Assembly (NCBI GenBank): GCA_019359035.1
Contig: JAHHIC010000062.1
Span: 1-46,682 of the forward strand
Source of the DNA: Scytonematopsis contorta HA4267-MV1
GTDB lineage: Bacteria; Cyanobacteriota; Cyanobacteriia; Cyanobacteriales; Nostocaceae
DNA length: 46,682 nucleotides
Direction of reading: 5' to 3'
The notes beneath the pieces were generated by a model that did no database searches, was not told the origin of the DNA, and saw nothing but the letters and a program-made list of their open reading frames with translations. The first letter of the stretch is position 1, and each line of letters opens with the position of its first letter. Positions 14,854-24,608 of this stretch are shown piece by piece. Both the position numbers and the translations under genes were made by a program.

Positions 14854-15798
14854 ATGTCGTCAAAAATACCTGTATCTGTTTTAATTCCGGCTAAAAACGA
14901 AGAAGCAAATTTACCAGCTTGTTTGACTAGCGTCGCTAGAGCCGATGAAATATTTGTAGTAGATTCTAACAGTACTGATAAAAGTGCAGAAATAGTTCAA
15001 AATTTTGGTGCGAACTTAGTACAGTTCAACTTTAACGGACGCTGGCCTAAAAAAAAGAACTGGGCTTTAGAAAATCTACCTTTCCGTAACGAATGGGTGC
15101 TAATAGTCGATTGCGATGAACGCATTACTCCCGAATTATGGGATGAGATTGCTTTTGCTATTGAGAATCCCGAATATAACGGCTACTACCTCAATCGTCG
15201 CGTATTTTTCTTAGGAAAATGGATACGTTACGGTGGTAAATATCCCGATTGGAACCTCAGATTATTTAAGCACAAATTCGGACGCTACGAGAACCTCAAC
15301 ACAGAAGATATTGCCAACACAGGTGATAACGAAGTCCACGAACACGTTATTTTGGAAGGTTCTAAAGTAGCCTATCTGAAAAATGATATGCTTCACGAAG
15401 ATTTCCGCGACTTATTCCACTGGATAGAAAGGCATAATCGCTATTCCAATTGGGAAGCTCGTGTTTATTACAATTTACTTACAGGTAAAGATGATAACGG
15501 AACTATAGGAGCTAATCTTTTTGGTGACGACGTACAACGCAAACGTTTCTTAAAGAAGATTTGGGTACGATTACCATATAAACCATTTTTGCGGTTTATC
15601 TTATTCTATATTCTTCAACTCGGTTTTTTGGATGGAAAAGCTGGATACATTTATGGTAGACTTTTGAGTCAATATGAATACCAAATAGGCGTCAAACTAC
15701 ACGAGTTGATGAACTGTGGTGGAAAGCTAAACCAATCAAAACAACCTGCAAATGCATCGCAGTCTTTTAAGCAAGAAGCGACTCAAACACCAGCTTAA
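14854..15798 (+). CDS. Family 2 glycosyltransferase (WaaE/KdtX-like)
   Basis: 314 residues. The motifs are VSVLIPAKNEEANLPACL, IFVVDSNSTDKS, the RWPKKKNWAL block and VLIVDCDERI, which has the DxD-like acid cluster typical of LPS-core beta-glucosyltransferase relatives. The C-terminal part has paired hydrophobic segments (LRFILFYILQLGFLDG) that may contact the membrane. It is transcribed in the same direction as the preceding GT2 gene and the acetyltransferase that follows. A palindromic repeat lies between it and the latter. The start is ATG at 14854; there is no clear Shine-Dalgarno sequence. Confidence 0.88.
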   Translation: MSSKIPVSVLIPAKNEEANLPACLTSVARADEIFVVDSNSTDKSAEIVQNFGANLVQFNFNGRWPKKKNWALENLPFRNEWVLIVDCDERITPELWDEIAFAIENPEYNGYYLNRRVFFLGKWIRYGGKYPDWNLRLFKHKFGRYENLNTEDIANTGDNEVHEHVILEGSKVAYLKNDMLHEDFRDLFHWIERHNRYSNWEARVYYNLLTGKDDNGTIGANLFGDDVQRKRFLKKIWVRLPYKPFLRFILFYILQLGFLDGKAGYIYGRLLSQYEYQIGVKLHELMNCGGKLNQSKQPANASQSFKQEATQTPA

Positions 15799-15817
15799 GA
15801 TAATCCTGAATTATTAT

Positions 15818-15845
15818 GTAGAGACCGTATCAACACGGTCTCTAC
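15818..15845. repeat. 28-bp dispersed hairpin
   Basis: The arms GTAGAGACCGT and ACGGTCTCTAC surround ATCAAC. The outer GTAGAGAC/GTCTCTAC is shared with the other family copies while the inner CGT/ACG pair differs, so base pairing is kept by paired changes. It may attenuate transcription between the glycosyltransferase and acetyltransferase genes. Confidence 0.75.
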
Positions 15846-15904
15846 TTAGCGTTTCTATTTCGCGTATCCACTATAGTGTAATATTGCTATAAGGTGCTAT
15901 TTTT

Positions 15905-16528
15905 ATGATTAGTGAATCAGTGAGCCAGTTGAAAAAAGATGAAAATATTGAAAATCGGCTCATGCTAGATGCTGAACCATTCGTAGATTTACGTAAATAT
16001 GACCAATCTGGATTTGACCGAGGTCGTCCAGCTTGGTTTGTTTTAGTATGGTGGTTTGTCCAAGCTGTAACTTTTCCCTTAACTCCTCACTTCTTGAACG
16101 GTGTACGTTGTGCAATACTGCGTTTATTTGGTGCAAAAATAGGTAAAGGCGTGTTAATTCGTCCGACAGCTCGCTTCACCTACCCCTGGAAAGTTTCTAT
16201 AGGAGACTACAGTTGGATTGGTGACGACGTAGTTTTATACAGTCTTGAGCAAATTAGTATCGGAACTCAGTGCGTAATTTCACAGAAAAGTTACCTATGT
16301 ACTGGTAGTCATGATATCAAAGACCCAAATTTTGCATTAAAAACAGCAAGTATCACTATTGCTAATGGAGCATGGGTTGCTACAGATTGCTTCGTTAGCA
16401 TGGGAGTAAATATTGGTGCTAATACTGTAATTGGTGCCCGTAGCAGTGTTTTGTGCGATATGCCTTCCGGTCAAGTATGCTGGGGTACACCATGTCGTCC
16501 TAGATACGCGAGGTTAAATAATTCTTAA
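15905..16528 (+). CDS. WcaF-type polysaccharide acetyltransferase
   Basis: 207 residues. After an N-terminal segment with VDLRKYDQSGFDRGRP and WWFVQAVTFPL comes a left-handed beta-helix of hexapeptide repeats (IGKGVLI, IGDYSWIGDDVVLYS, IGTQCVIS, IGANTVIGARS). CTGSHDIKDPNF carries the catalytic His typical of the class. It would O-acetylate a sugar of an exported polysaccharide. I recall a hormogonium-polysaccharide acetyltransferase named HpsU of this type in Nostoc; assignment to that gene is only possible, not shown. Confidence 0.85.
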   Translation: MISESVSQLKKDENIENRLMLDAEPFVDLRKYDQSGFDRGRPAWFVLVWWFVQAVTFPLTPHFLNGVRCAILRLFGAKIGKGVLIRPTARFTYPWKVSIGDYSWIGDDVVLYSLEQISIGTQCVISQKSYLCTGSHDIKDPNFALKTASITIANGAWVATDCFVSMGVNIGANTVIGARSSVLCDMPSGQVCWGTPCRPRYARLNNS

Positions 16529-16967
16529 TAAGTACTCCTCTCTTATCGTTGACTTTGTAGGTTGGGTTTCCTCCCTCAACCCAACCTCGTATATTAATGG
16601 TGGTACTAGGCTTATTTTAAAATTTTCTCTTGCAGTATTCATACTACAATCATTTTTAATTTCTCTATATAAATACTAAAGGTTAATATACCTAAATTTT
16701 TTGGTTTCAAAAGATTATTCCCCCACTTGAAATTACATTTATTTTGCCTCTGAAGACAGCTAAATAAATTCAAATAAAGTATATCTAAACACTTGTAAGC
16801 GATATAAACACTAGTTAAAGTAGCTGGGTGAAGATTTAATTTATAAAGTTATTGTAGAGAAATATGAGGAAACGATTTAGATAAGTTCAAGAGCAGATAA
16901 AAATCATAGTTTATAATTAAAATTAATATTAATAAATATAAAAACTACCCCATAAAATGACATCCTG
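16529..16967. other. Intergenic region with a 10-bp stem hairpin
   Basis: AGGTTGGGTT (16559-16568) and AACCCAACCT (16578-16587) form a perfect hairpin 31 bases after the acetyltransferase stop. It resembles a common cyanobacterial repeat and could end transcription, though no T-run follows. Bases 16780-16900 are homologous to 18801-18925 upstream of the second kinase gene. The rest is AT-rich with nothing identified. Confidence 0.6.
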
Positions 16968-18680
16968 ATGATGCTGAATTTATTCAACAGCTACGATTTC
17001 ATTTTGGTTACGTTATCAGTTGCAATTGCAATCGTTGCGTCCTATACAGCGCTTAGCTTCAACCGTTTGCTGAAAGAGGGAACAGATTTTTCCCGAATCG
17101 CTAGGTTAATCGGTGGTTCATTTGCAATAGGGGTTGGCATTTGGTCAATGCATTTTGTAGGTATGATATCATACAAACCACTTCAGGCAGTTACTTATGA
17201 TTGGAAAATCACGGTAATTTCTTTAATACCTGCCTTTTTTGGTGCGGCAATAACTTTTATTGTTATGAGCCAATCTGTTTTGACTCCCTTAGATTGGTTG
17301 ATGAGTAGCCTGTTTATGGGAACTGCAATAGCTTCCATGCACTATATGGGGATGGCAAGTATTGAGGGTCATATTTTACATTATCATTTAATCGGGGTCG
17401 GTCTGTCAATTCTTATGGCAATTTTTGGCTCATTTTTAGCGTTATGGGTGGGTTTTCAAAGTTATACAGAAAATAATCAAAGCAATAGAACTAAAAGGTT
17501 AATTAGTGCATTAATAATGGGATTAACAATCAGCAGTATGCATTACACCGCTATCGCTGCACTCAAAATCCCTACATTGAATGAAACTTCAGCAGAATCA
17601 GAATTAAATATAAATCAAATTAAAGTAGCGATTGCCACTGGTATTGGAACATTAATTGTAATTGTATTAACTTTTGTTTCAGGAATATATAACCAAAAAT
17701 TTAACTTAGAAAAAGCCTATAGTAATCTTTTGGAAGAAAAAAATTCATATTTGCTAGAGTCACAAAAAAAATTGTTGCAATCAGAGGCTGAATTACAAAG
17801 TAGAACAAAACAGCTCGAACAAGTTATTCACGAATTACAACAGTTACAACTACAAATTGTCCAAACTGAAAAAATGTCTACTCTCGGTAATTTAGTTGCA
17901 GGTGTTGCTCATGAAATAAACAACCCTGTTACCTTTATAGCCGGAAATATTAATCCTGCAATGGATTATATCAAAGATTTATTTGAGCTAATTAGCCTGT
18001 ACCAAAAGAAATGCCCTAACCCAGATATAGAAATTCAGCACCACATAAAAACCATCGAGCTAGATTACATTCGTGAAGATTTACCTAAGCTGATTGATTC
18101 TATGCAAGAAGGAATTAAACGTATCCGCAACATTAGTACTAGTCTACGCACATTTTCACGTGCAGATAACGACCGTCTCCTTGATTGTAATATCCATGAC
18201 GGAATCGACAGTACCATTTTAATTCTCCAACATCGTCTGAAAGCTAACAAGAGTCGTCCAGAAATTTCTGTAGTCAAAAATTATGGACAGTTATCTCAAG
18301 TACAGTGTTTCCCTGGTCAACTTAATCAGGTGTTTATGAATTTACTGGCTAATGCTATTGATGCTTTGGATGAGTCAAATATCGGACGTAGTTTTGAAGA
18401 AATCAAACTAAATCCTAATTTAATCACGATTACAACCAAAATTAGCGATGACCACAAGTTCGTGGTAATTAATATCAAAGATAATGGTATCGGAATTAAC
18501 GAAGAAGCCAAAGGACGTATTTTTGACTACTTGTACACAACAAAAGCCGTAGGAAAAGGAACGGGTTTAGGATTAGCTATAGCTCGTCAAATTATTGTGG
18601 AGAAACATGGGGGAAGCCTATTCGTGAACTCAGCAGAAAAAGAGGGTACAGAATTTGTGATTCAAATTCCTAATAGCTAA
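16968..18680 (+). CDS. MHYT-domain sensor histidine kinase
   Basis: 570 residues. The N-terminal about 240 residues form an MHYT sensor of about seven membrane spans with three motifs SMHFVGM, SMHYMGM and SMHYTAI, thought to bind copper and sense a gas or redox state. A coiled coil (about 250-305) leads to the dimerisation/phosphoacceptor helix VAGVAHEINNP with His315. The ATPase part has the N-box NLLANAIDAL, G1 DNGIGI and G2 GKGTGLGLAI. It should autophosphorylate at the inner membrane. No response regulator is adjacent. The 3' half is duplicated in the next gene. Confidence 0.92.
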   Translation: MMLNLFNSYDFILVTLSVAIAIVASYTALSFNRLLKEGTDFSRIARLIGGSFAIGVGIWSMHFVGMISYKPLQAVTYDWKITVISLIPAFFGAAITFIVMSQSVLTPLDWLMSSLFMGTAIASMHYMGMASIEGHILHYHLIGVGLSILMAIFGSFLALWVGFQSYTENNQSNRTKRLISALIMGLTISSMHYTAIAALKIPTLNETSAESELNINQIKVAIATGIGTLIVIVLTFVSGIYNQKFNLEKAYSNLLEEKNSYLLESQKKLLQSEAELQSRTKQLEQVIHELQQLQLQIVQTEKMSTLGNLVAGVAHEINNPVTFIAGNINPAMDYIKDLFELISLYQKKCPNPDIEIQHHIKTIELDYIREDLPKLIDSMQEGIKRIRNISTSLRTFSRADNDRLLDCNIHDGIDSTILILQHRLKANKSRPEISVVKNYGQLSQVQCFPGQLNQVFMNLLANAIDALDESNIGRSFEEIKLNPNLITITTKISDDHKFVVINIKDNGIGINEEAKGRIFDYLYTTKAVGKGTGLGLAIARQIIVEKHGGSLFVNSAEKEGTEFVIQIPNS

Positions 18681-18965
18681 AAATCTTCTCAATATAAGAT
18701 TTATTTGCAAACTTGCTTACGTATTTTTACGTAATTTGTGTAAATCTATAAATAATACTTAGGCGCGTATTTGAAGAACGTGTAAGGAAATGAAACGAGG
18801 TATATTTAAATACTTGTTTGCGATTGAAGCTGTGAGTAAAGTGGAAAAGTGAGATTTATCTCGCTAAATTATTGTATGAAATGTGAGGTAATTATTTAAG
18901 CAAATTCAACAAAAGAAAAGAACACAAGGAGTTTTACATAGGAAATATGCAATCAAAAAGTTAAA

Positions 18966-19940
18966 ATGGAAAAATCCTACATTCGTATTTTGGAAGAAAA
19001 GAATTCATTTCTAACTGAGTCACAAAAAAAATTGTTGCAATCGAATGCAGAATTAGAGAAGAGAGCAGAAGAACTACAACAGATTATTCAAGAAATACAA
19101 AAGCAGCAACTGCAAATTATCCAAAGTGAAAAAATTTCTCTGCTGGGTAAGTTGGTTACAGGAGTTGCTTATGAAATCAATAATCCTGTTACTTTTATCG
19201 CTGGGAATATTAATCCAGCAATGGATTATATTCAGAGTTTATTTAAATTGATTGACCAGTATCAGCAAAAATATCCTAATCCAGATATCGAAATTCAGTA
19301 TTGCACAGAAAATATTGATTTAAACTATATCCGTGAGGATTTACCTAAACTAATTTTTTCCATAAAAGAAGAAATAAACCGCATCTACGATATTAGTATG
19401 GGTTTACGTATTTTTTCACGTATTGATAACGACCTTCTTCTTACTTGCAATATTCATGAAGGTATCGACAGTACTATTTTAATTCTTCAACATCATCTAA
19501 AAGCAAATAAAAATCGTCCAGAAATTACTATAGTCAAAAATTATGGACAATTACCTCAAGTTCATTGTTTTCCTGGTCAACTTAATCAGGTATTTATGAA
19601 TTTACTGGTTAATGCTATTGATTCTTTGGATAAGTCAAATATTGGACGGAGTTTTAAAGAAATTGAACTAAATCCTAATAAAATCACGATTACCACCAAA
19701 ATTAGCGACGACCAAAAGCATGTGGTGATTAGTTTTAAAGATAATGGTATGGGAATAAGCAATGAAGTCAAAGAAAGTATTTTTGATTACTACTATGTTA
19801 CAAAGACCGCGAATAATAGGATAGGTTTAGGATTAGTTCTTGCTCGTCAAATTATTGTAGAGAAACATGGAGGGACTTTAGAGGTTAATACAGTTGAAGG
19901 AAAGGGTGCAGAATTTTTAATTAAAATTCCCAACTACTAA
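18966..19940 (+). CDS. Sensor-less tandem copy of the histidine kinase with His replaced by Tyr
   Basis: 324 residues matching the preceding kinase from its coiled coil to its end, including NPDIEIQ, YIREDLPKL, LNQVFMNLL and ARQIIVEKHGG. The MHYT membrane part is absent. The phosphoacceptor block reads VTGVAYEINNP, with Tyr69 (TAT at 19170-19172) where the neighbour has His315, so it cannot autophosphorylate in the normal way. G1 (DNGMGI) is kept. G2 is altered: NNRIGLGLVL replaces GKGTGLGLAI. The frame is intact despite clear divergence, suggesting a retained role, perhaps as a dimerisation partner or decoy of the neighbour. The upstream region is also a diverged copy. Confidence 0.85.
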   Translation: MEKSYIRILEEKNSFLTESQKKLLQSNAELEKRAEELQQIIQEIQKQQLQIIQSEKISLLGKLVTGVAYEINNPVTFIAGNINPAMDYIQSLFKLIDQYQQKYPNPDIEIQYCTENIDLNYIREDLPKLIFSIKEEINRIYDISMGLRIFSRIDNDLLLTCNIHEGIDSTILILQHHLKANKNRPEITIVKNYGQLPQVHCFPGQLNQVFMNLLVNAIDSLDKSNIGRSFKEIELNPNKITITTKISDDQKHVVISFKDNGMGISNEVKESIFDYYYVTKTANNRIGLGLVLARQIIVEKHGGTLEVNTVEGKGAEFLIKIPNY

Positions 19941-20205
19941 AAAATTTCAAATATCTAAAGAGCATTCTATTTCTGAATCTAAAATTTTTTATTATACATT
20001 TTTTTCTAGGGTAGTCTACCAACTTCCTCAATATATTTTAAAAGCTTCATCTTGATATTAACCATATAGGTTGTAATTTTTTGTACCCGTTTTAGAACGT
20101 ATATTGTCAAAACTGTTTAGAAACCAGCTAAAAACATCACTACAGTTGTAATTATTCAAAAACGGAGTAAAATATATAATGTAGTAAAGAAAGCCAATTA
20201 CTACT

Positions 20206-21021
20206 ATGACAGTTACGAAAGAGTCACAAGAGCCAGCGGAATTAGATAATAATACTTGTCCAAAGGATATAATCTTATCGCAGTGTGAATTGTGGAGTGA
20301 TGAACCGCCTTTGGAAAGTGACAAACACCAGGAACAAATGGAGCTTTTGCTCAGCTGTATAAAATGGTATTGGCAAGAGCGGAATAATTTTTATGCCAGT
20401 GGTAACCTAACAATATATTTTAGCGAAAATAAGAAAACAACAGAGAAATTTAGAGGTCCCGACTTTTTTCTTGTAAAAGGATGTGAGAATTATTCACGCA
20501 CAAGCTGGGTTGTGTGGAGAGAAAACGGCAAATATCCAAATATAATAATAGAATTACTTTCAAAGAAGACAGCGAAAGCTGATAGAGGGATAAAAAAAGA
20601 TGTTTACCAAAATGAATTTCAAACACCAGAGTATTTTTGGTTTCACCCTAATACATTAGAGTTCCAAGGTTTTCGCTTGGAAAATGGTAAGTATGTGCCA
20701 ATAAATGCAAATACAGAAGGTTGGCTTTGGAGCGAGGAATTAGAATTATTTTTAGGAATTTATGAATCAAAGTTAAGATTTTTTAATCCAGATAAACAAC
20801 TAGTACCTACCCCAACAGAAGCAGCACAACAACAAGCTGAAGCTGAACGACTTGAAAAAGAAGTTGCACAACAACAAGCGGAAACTGAACGACTCGAAAA
20901 AGAGGCTGCACAACAACAAGCGGAAGCTGAACGGCTAGAAAAAGAGGCTGCACAACGTCAGGTGGAAGAACTTAAAGCTAGATTAAAAGCTTTAGGTGTT
21001 GACCCAGATACAATCGAATAA
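20206..21021 (+). CDS. Uma2-family putative endonuclease with coiled-coil tail
   Basis: 271 residues. The DUF820/Uma2 core runs from about residue 50 to 190 with GPDFFLVKG, the acid in NIIIELLSKKT, KKDVYQNEFQTPEYFWF and FQGFRLENGKYVPI. Uma2 proteins are a greatly expanded cyanobacterial PD-(D/E)XK-like family of unknown role. The tail contains a 14-residue repeat (AQQQAEAERLEKEA type) in three to four copies, a highly charged coiled coil that grew by 42-bp duplication. It is transcribed alone. The ATG start is at 20206. Confidence 0.85.
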   Translation: MTVTKESQEPAELDNNTCPKDIILSQCELWSDEPPLESDKHQEQMELLLSCIKWYWQERNNFYASGNLTIYFSENKKTTEKFRGPDFFLVKGCENYSRTSWVVWRENGKYPNIIIELLSKKTAKADRGIKKDVYQNEFQTPEYFWFHPNTLEFQGFRLENGKYVPINANTEGWLWSEELELFLGIYESKLRFFNPDKQLVPTPTEAAQQQAEAERLEKEVAQQQAETERLEKEAAQQQAEAERLEKEAAQRQVEELKARLKALGVDPDTIE

Positions 21022-21084
21022 ATTATTTAATTTTGTGGAGATAGCATAAATTCAAAATTAAAAACTCGAAATTTCCTTTCATCT

Positions 21085-22719
21085 CTAAAATTGTAAAATA
21101 TCCAAAGAATCTTCAATTTGTAAATCTAAAATTCGCTCACAAACATTTTTATGTTCTACTAATTTACCAGTTTTACGGTAAATATTGCTCGCTTTTTGAA
21201 AATCTTCTACAGTTCCCTGTTTATCTCCTAATTCATAACGACAATTAGCACGGTGATAATAAGCATCTCCATGATAAGAATTAATATTTATAACTTGGGT
21301 ATAATCCTCAATAGCCGCTTGTTTATCTCCTAATTGAAAGTAACAATTTCCACGCTGATAATAAGCATCAGTATCATGAGTATTTAACAGTATTGCTTGA
21401 GTATAATCCGCTATGGCTCTTTGATAATCTCCGAATTCATAGTGAAAATTACCACGTTGCTTAAAATCTACGGTGTTATTATGATTAACTTCATTTTCTT
21501 GGGAAGGAACATGAATATTATCGGGAATATATTGGTTTTCTGAATTTATATTTACACTTAATTGTGGCTGGTTACCTAGCAGATAGCCATTATTGCCAAC
21601 AAAATTTTCAGAATTATCTTCCTCTGGATTAATTCTTATAGCTTCAGTATAATCTTCAATCGCACCTTGATTATCTCCAATATAAGAACGGACATAAGCG
21701 CGATTTCTGTAAGCGAATACATCATCCGGATTAATTGTTATCACATTAGTATAGTCTGCAATCGCTCCTTCATAATCTCCTAGGTAGTAACGTGCATTCC
21801 CACTTTTATTATAGGCTTGGATGTAATTAGGATTAATATTTATTACCTGTAGATAATCGGTAATTGCTGCTGGATAATTTTCTAAATTATAATAAGCATT
21901 CCCTCGCTTATAATAAATATCCGCATCATAGGTTTGAATTTGTAATGCTTGACTGTAAGCGGAAATAGCTGCTTCGTATTCCCCTTTTGTAAAATTTTCA
22001 TCACCTAGCTTAACAAAAAGAAAATTGAAGTCTTCATCACCGCAAATCAAAGCGTCATTTTTAATTTTACTCTGATGATGCTTGTGCTTTATCTGCTTTT
22101 GGGTATTATGCTTGTTTGATTTTAATTTTTCTTCAAGATAAAAACGCAAACCACCACCGTATAATAATTGGTCTATCCCAAATGCAATTTTACCAGTTTT
22201 TAATTTAATCATCTGTGTAGGCAAAAATCCAGCCAAAAAAAGATGATATTCTGATTGTGCTTCGTTGACTTCTTCTTGAATTAAAACACAAACAATCACA
22301 GCGTTTTTTTGTACTTCATCGGAGCTAACCGACCATTTAACTTTATCAATACCACCGTAGCGCGATTTTACCTCAATGCCAATTAGCGAATTTTCAGTAA
22401 GAGTAAAGTCAATATTACCGTCCCCACCTAAGCGCTTTTCATAGTCAACTTCGGTAATAAAATTAGCTAATCTTTCTTTAACTACTTCCTCACCTAATTT
22501 TCCTTTAAGAAAGCTAATAAAAACATCCCGTACTGGCGAAACTCTTTTATACTTTTCCGCCATTTTCCAGCAAAATCCTCGCAATTGCCTTAATCTTTCA
22601 CCAGAGATTATTGTTAACTCACTATGCTGACCTTCAGCTTCGCAATGCAGCAAACAACCGGATTTTAATCTGCTAATAAAATCAGACTGTAAGTGTCGTA
22701 GTACGGGAATCCAGTCCAT
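21085..22719 (-). CDS. PD-(D/E)XK nuclease-like domain fused to TPR repeats
   Basis: 544 residues. The N-terminal about 210 residues show a nuclease-type core with GNIDF (Asp104) followed by IGIEVKSR (Glu116, Lys118), the D...ExK pattern of restriction-endonuclease-like enzymes. Predicted helices and VIVCVLIQEEV fill out the fold. From about residue 230 come seven to eight tetratricopeptide repeats (for example YYKRGNAYYNLENYPAAITDY and YYQRGNCYFQLGDKQAAIEDY), split by an Asn-rich linker near 385-420. TPRs usually bind proteins, so the nuclease may be recruited to a partner. There is no neighbour on the same strand to suggest the partner. The ATG start is at 22719. Confidence 0.78.
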   Translation of the reverse strand: MDWIPVLRHLQSDFISRLKSGCLLHCEAEGQHSELTIISGERLRQLRGFCWKMAEKYKRVSPVRDVFISFLKGKLGEEVVKERLANFITEVDYEKRLGGDGNIDFTLTENSLIGIEVKSRYGGIDKVKWSVSSDEVQKNAVIVCVLIQEEVNEAQSEYHLFLAGFLPTQMIKLKTGKIAFGIDQLLYGGGLRFYLEEKLKSNKHNTQKQIKHKHHQSKIKNDALICGDEDFNFLFVKLGDENFTKGEYEAAISAYSQALQIQTYDADIYYKRGNAYYNLENYPAAITDYLQVININPNYIQAYNKSGNARYYLGDYEGAIADYTNVITINPDDVFAYRNRAYVRSYIGDNQGAIEDYTEAIRINPEEDNSENFVGNNGYLLGNQPQLSVNINSENQYIPDNIHVPSQENEVNHNNTVDFKQRGNFHYEFGDYQRAIADYTQAILLNTHDTDAYYQRGNCYFQLGDKQAAIEDYTQVININSYHGDAYYHRANCRYELGDKQGTVEDFQKASNIYRKTGKLVEHKNVCERILDLQIEDSLDILQF

Positions 22720-22810
22720 TCATAATTTTCGCGAGTTTTTTCAGATTTAATAATTTTATTCAGGGATGATATGATTGCAAGAAATCTTTAGTATTTCTTA
22801 ACGCACTAAT

Positions 22811-22840
22811 ATAAAAAAAGCCACCCAGTATGGGTGACTT
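22811..22840 (-). terminator. Intrinsic terminator of glnA
   Basis: Read on the minus strand: AAG, one mismatch, CACCCA, a TAC loop, TGGGTG, then CTT running into seven T. The stem CACCCA/TGGGTG is at 22822-22827 and 22831-22836. It lies about 50 bases past the glnA stop in the correct orientation. Confidence 0.88.
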
Positions 22841-22889
22841 AAATTAACACGATTTAAAGTACAAATTTTCTAATCCCCAGACTTGGAAA

Positions 22890-24302
22890 TTAGCAATCGT
22901 AATAAAGACCGAACTCAAAGGGATGAGGACGGATGGATACTTGTTGAAGCTCATTGCGTTTGTAAGCAATCCAACTTTCGATAAAGTCTACGCTGAAAAC
23001 GCCTGTGGAAGTTAAGAAGCTATGGTCTTTTTCCAAATTATCTAAAGCTTCACCCAATGAACCAGGAGTTGAAGGGATGTGTGCTTTTTCCTCTGCGGAA
23101 AGTTCATAAATGTCCACATCCAAGGGGTCACCTGGATGAATTTCGTTTTTGATGCCATCTATACCAGCGCATAACATAGCAGCAAATGCTAAGTATGGGT
23201 TAGATGTAGCATCTGGACAACGGAACTCTAAGCGTTTTGCTTTGGGGTTGGTTCCAGAAAGAGGAATACGCACGGAAGCAGAGCGGTTACCTTGGGAATA
23301 AGCCAAGTTTACGGGTGCTTCAAAACCAGGTACTAGACGCTTATATGAGTTGGTGGTAGGATTTGTAATTGCCAACAACGCTGGTGCGTGTTTGAGAATA
23401 CCACCAATGTAGTGCAATGCCATTTTGCTCAAACCGGCGTATTCACCACCAGCGAACAAGGGTTGACCACCTTTCCAAATAGACTGGTGACAGTGCATAC
23501 CAGAACCATTATCGCCAAAAATTGGTTTGGGCATAAAGGTTACGGTTTTACCGTATTTATAAGCAACGTTTTTGATGACGTATTTGTAAGTCATCAACCA
23601 GTCTGCTGCTTCGATTAATTTACCAAAACGGAAGCCCAATTCGCACTGACCACCAGTTGCAACTTCGTGGTGTTGCTTTTCGATGGGTACACCGCATTTT
23701 GCCATTGTTAATAGCATTTCTGTGCGGATATCTTGGAAGGTGTCTGTTGGTGCAACAGGGAAGTAACCTTCTTTAAAGCGTGGTTTATATCCCAAGTTGG
23801 GACCTTCGTCTTTACCTGAGTTCCAACGGCCTTCCTTGGAGTCCACGTAGTAGTAACCAGAGTTAGCAGTTTGGTCGAAACGTACGTCATCAAAGATAAA
23901 AAATTCAGCTTCTGGACCAAAGAAGGCTGTATCACCAAGACCTGTAGACGCTAAATAATCTACTGCTTTTTGAGCAATTACACGGGGACAACGGCTATAT
24001 GGTTGACCTGTGCGAGGTTCTTTAATACTACAAATAATGCTCAGAGTTGGCTCTGCCATGAAGGGGTCAATCCAAGCTGTGTTCGGATCTAACACCATCG
24101 ACATGTCTGATTCGTTAATGGTTTTCCAACCCCGGATACTGGAACCGTCGAAGGGTACGCCATCTGTAAAAGCAGTTTCATCGATTTGGTCGTGGAACAC
24201 TGTCAAATGTTGCCAAGTCCCTGGGGTATCGATGAATTTCAGATCAATCATCTGAATTTTATTATCCCGAATCATGCTCAGGACTTCTTGTGGGGTTGTC
24301 AT
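22890..24302 (-). CDS. glnA: Glutamine synthetase type I
   Basis: 470 residues from ATG at 24302, which has AGGAG six bases upstream; an upstream in-frame start that adds 12 residues is rejected. Motifs are [15 protein letters not shown], the glutamate/metal site [22 protein letters not shown] and [13 protein letters not shown], all full length for GSI. It makes glutamine from glutamate, ammonia and ATP in the cytoplasm and is the entry point of nitrogen assimilation. An NtcA-type promoter lies about 265 bases upstream, and a strong terminator follows. In cyanobacteria GSI is further controlled by inactivating-factor proteins; none is encoded in this window. Confidence 0.98.
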   Translation of the reverse strand: MTTPQEVLSMIRDNKIQMIDLKFIDTPGTWQHLTVFHDQIDETAFTDGVPFDGSSIRGWKTINESDMSMVLDPNTAWIDPFMAEPTLSIICSIKEPRTGQPYSRCPRVIAQKAVDYLASTGLGDTAFFGPEAEFFIFDDVRFDQTANSGYYYVDSKEGRWNSGKDEGPNLGYKPRFKEGYFPVAPTDTFQDIRTEMLLTMAKCGVPIEKQHHEVATGGQCELGFRFGKLIEAADWLMTYKYVIKNVAYKYGKTVTFMPKPIFGDNGSGMHCHQSIWKGGQPLFAGGEYAGLSKMALHYIGGILKHAPALLAITNPTTNSYKRLVPGFEAPVNLAYSQGNRSASVRIPLSGTNPKAKRLEFRCPDATSNPYLAFAAMLCAGIDGIKNEIHPGDPLDVDIYELSAEEKAHIPSTPGSLGEALDNLEKDHSFLTSTGVFSVDFIESWIAYKRNELQQVSIRPHPFEFGLYYDC

Positions 24303-24566
24303 GGTTACTCCTTCTGGTGCCAATTTACTTAAATACAAATTACATGCCGACTTTTGATTTTGGATTTTAGATTTTAAGCTGCTTTATTTGGTACATCGCG
24401 TATTACGGGACAAATCCCAAATCCCAAGTTTTCACCCCGTAAACCTAGCGGATTCATCCTTGGAGTCAATCCAAAACTTAAAACCCCCAATCCAAAATCG
24501 CTCTACATGCTATAAAGCTTATTTTGACCCTGCTAACTTGAGACCAAATTGTGACACACCTGCAAT

Positions 24567-24608
24567 ATCCTAAAGATAGATATTGAGCAAGATTGTAGCG
24601 ATTGTTAC
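24567..24608 (-). promoter_or_regulatory. NtcA-activated class II promoter of glnA
   Basis: The NtcA box GTA-N8-TAC is at 24595-24608. Exactly 22 bases separate it from a minus-strand -10 box TAGGAT (24567-24572), giving the canonical GTAN8TAC-N22-TAN3T arrangement. Transcription towards glnA would start near 24560, leaving about a 255-base leader. The site also faces the apcF side because the box is palindromic, but no matching -10 box was seen there. Confidence 0.85.

Noticed and set aside
13757-16528. Assignment of the glycosyltransferase/acetyltransferase group to the hps (hormogonium polysaccharide) locus.
   Set aside because: The acetyltransferase resembles HpsU-type proteins, but the glycosyltransferases do not clearly match HpsE-G and no pilin-like hps genes are present.
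24303-24560. A glutamine riboswitch or other known leader element upstream of glnA.
   Set aside because: No conserved riboswitch motif was recognised; the leader holds only short AT-rich repeats similar to others in the window.
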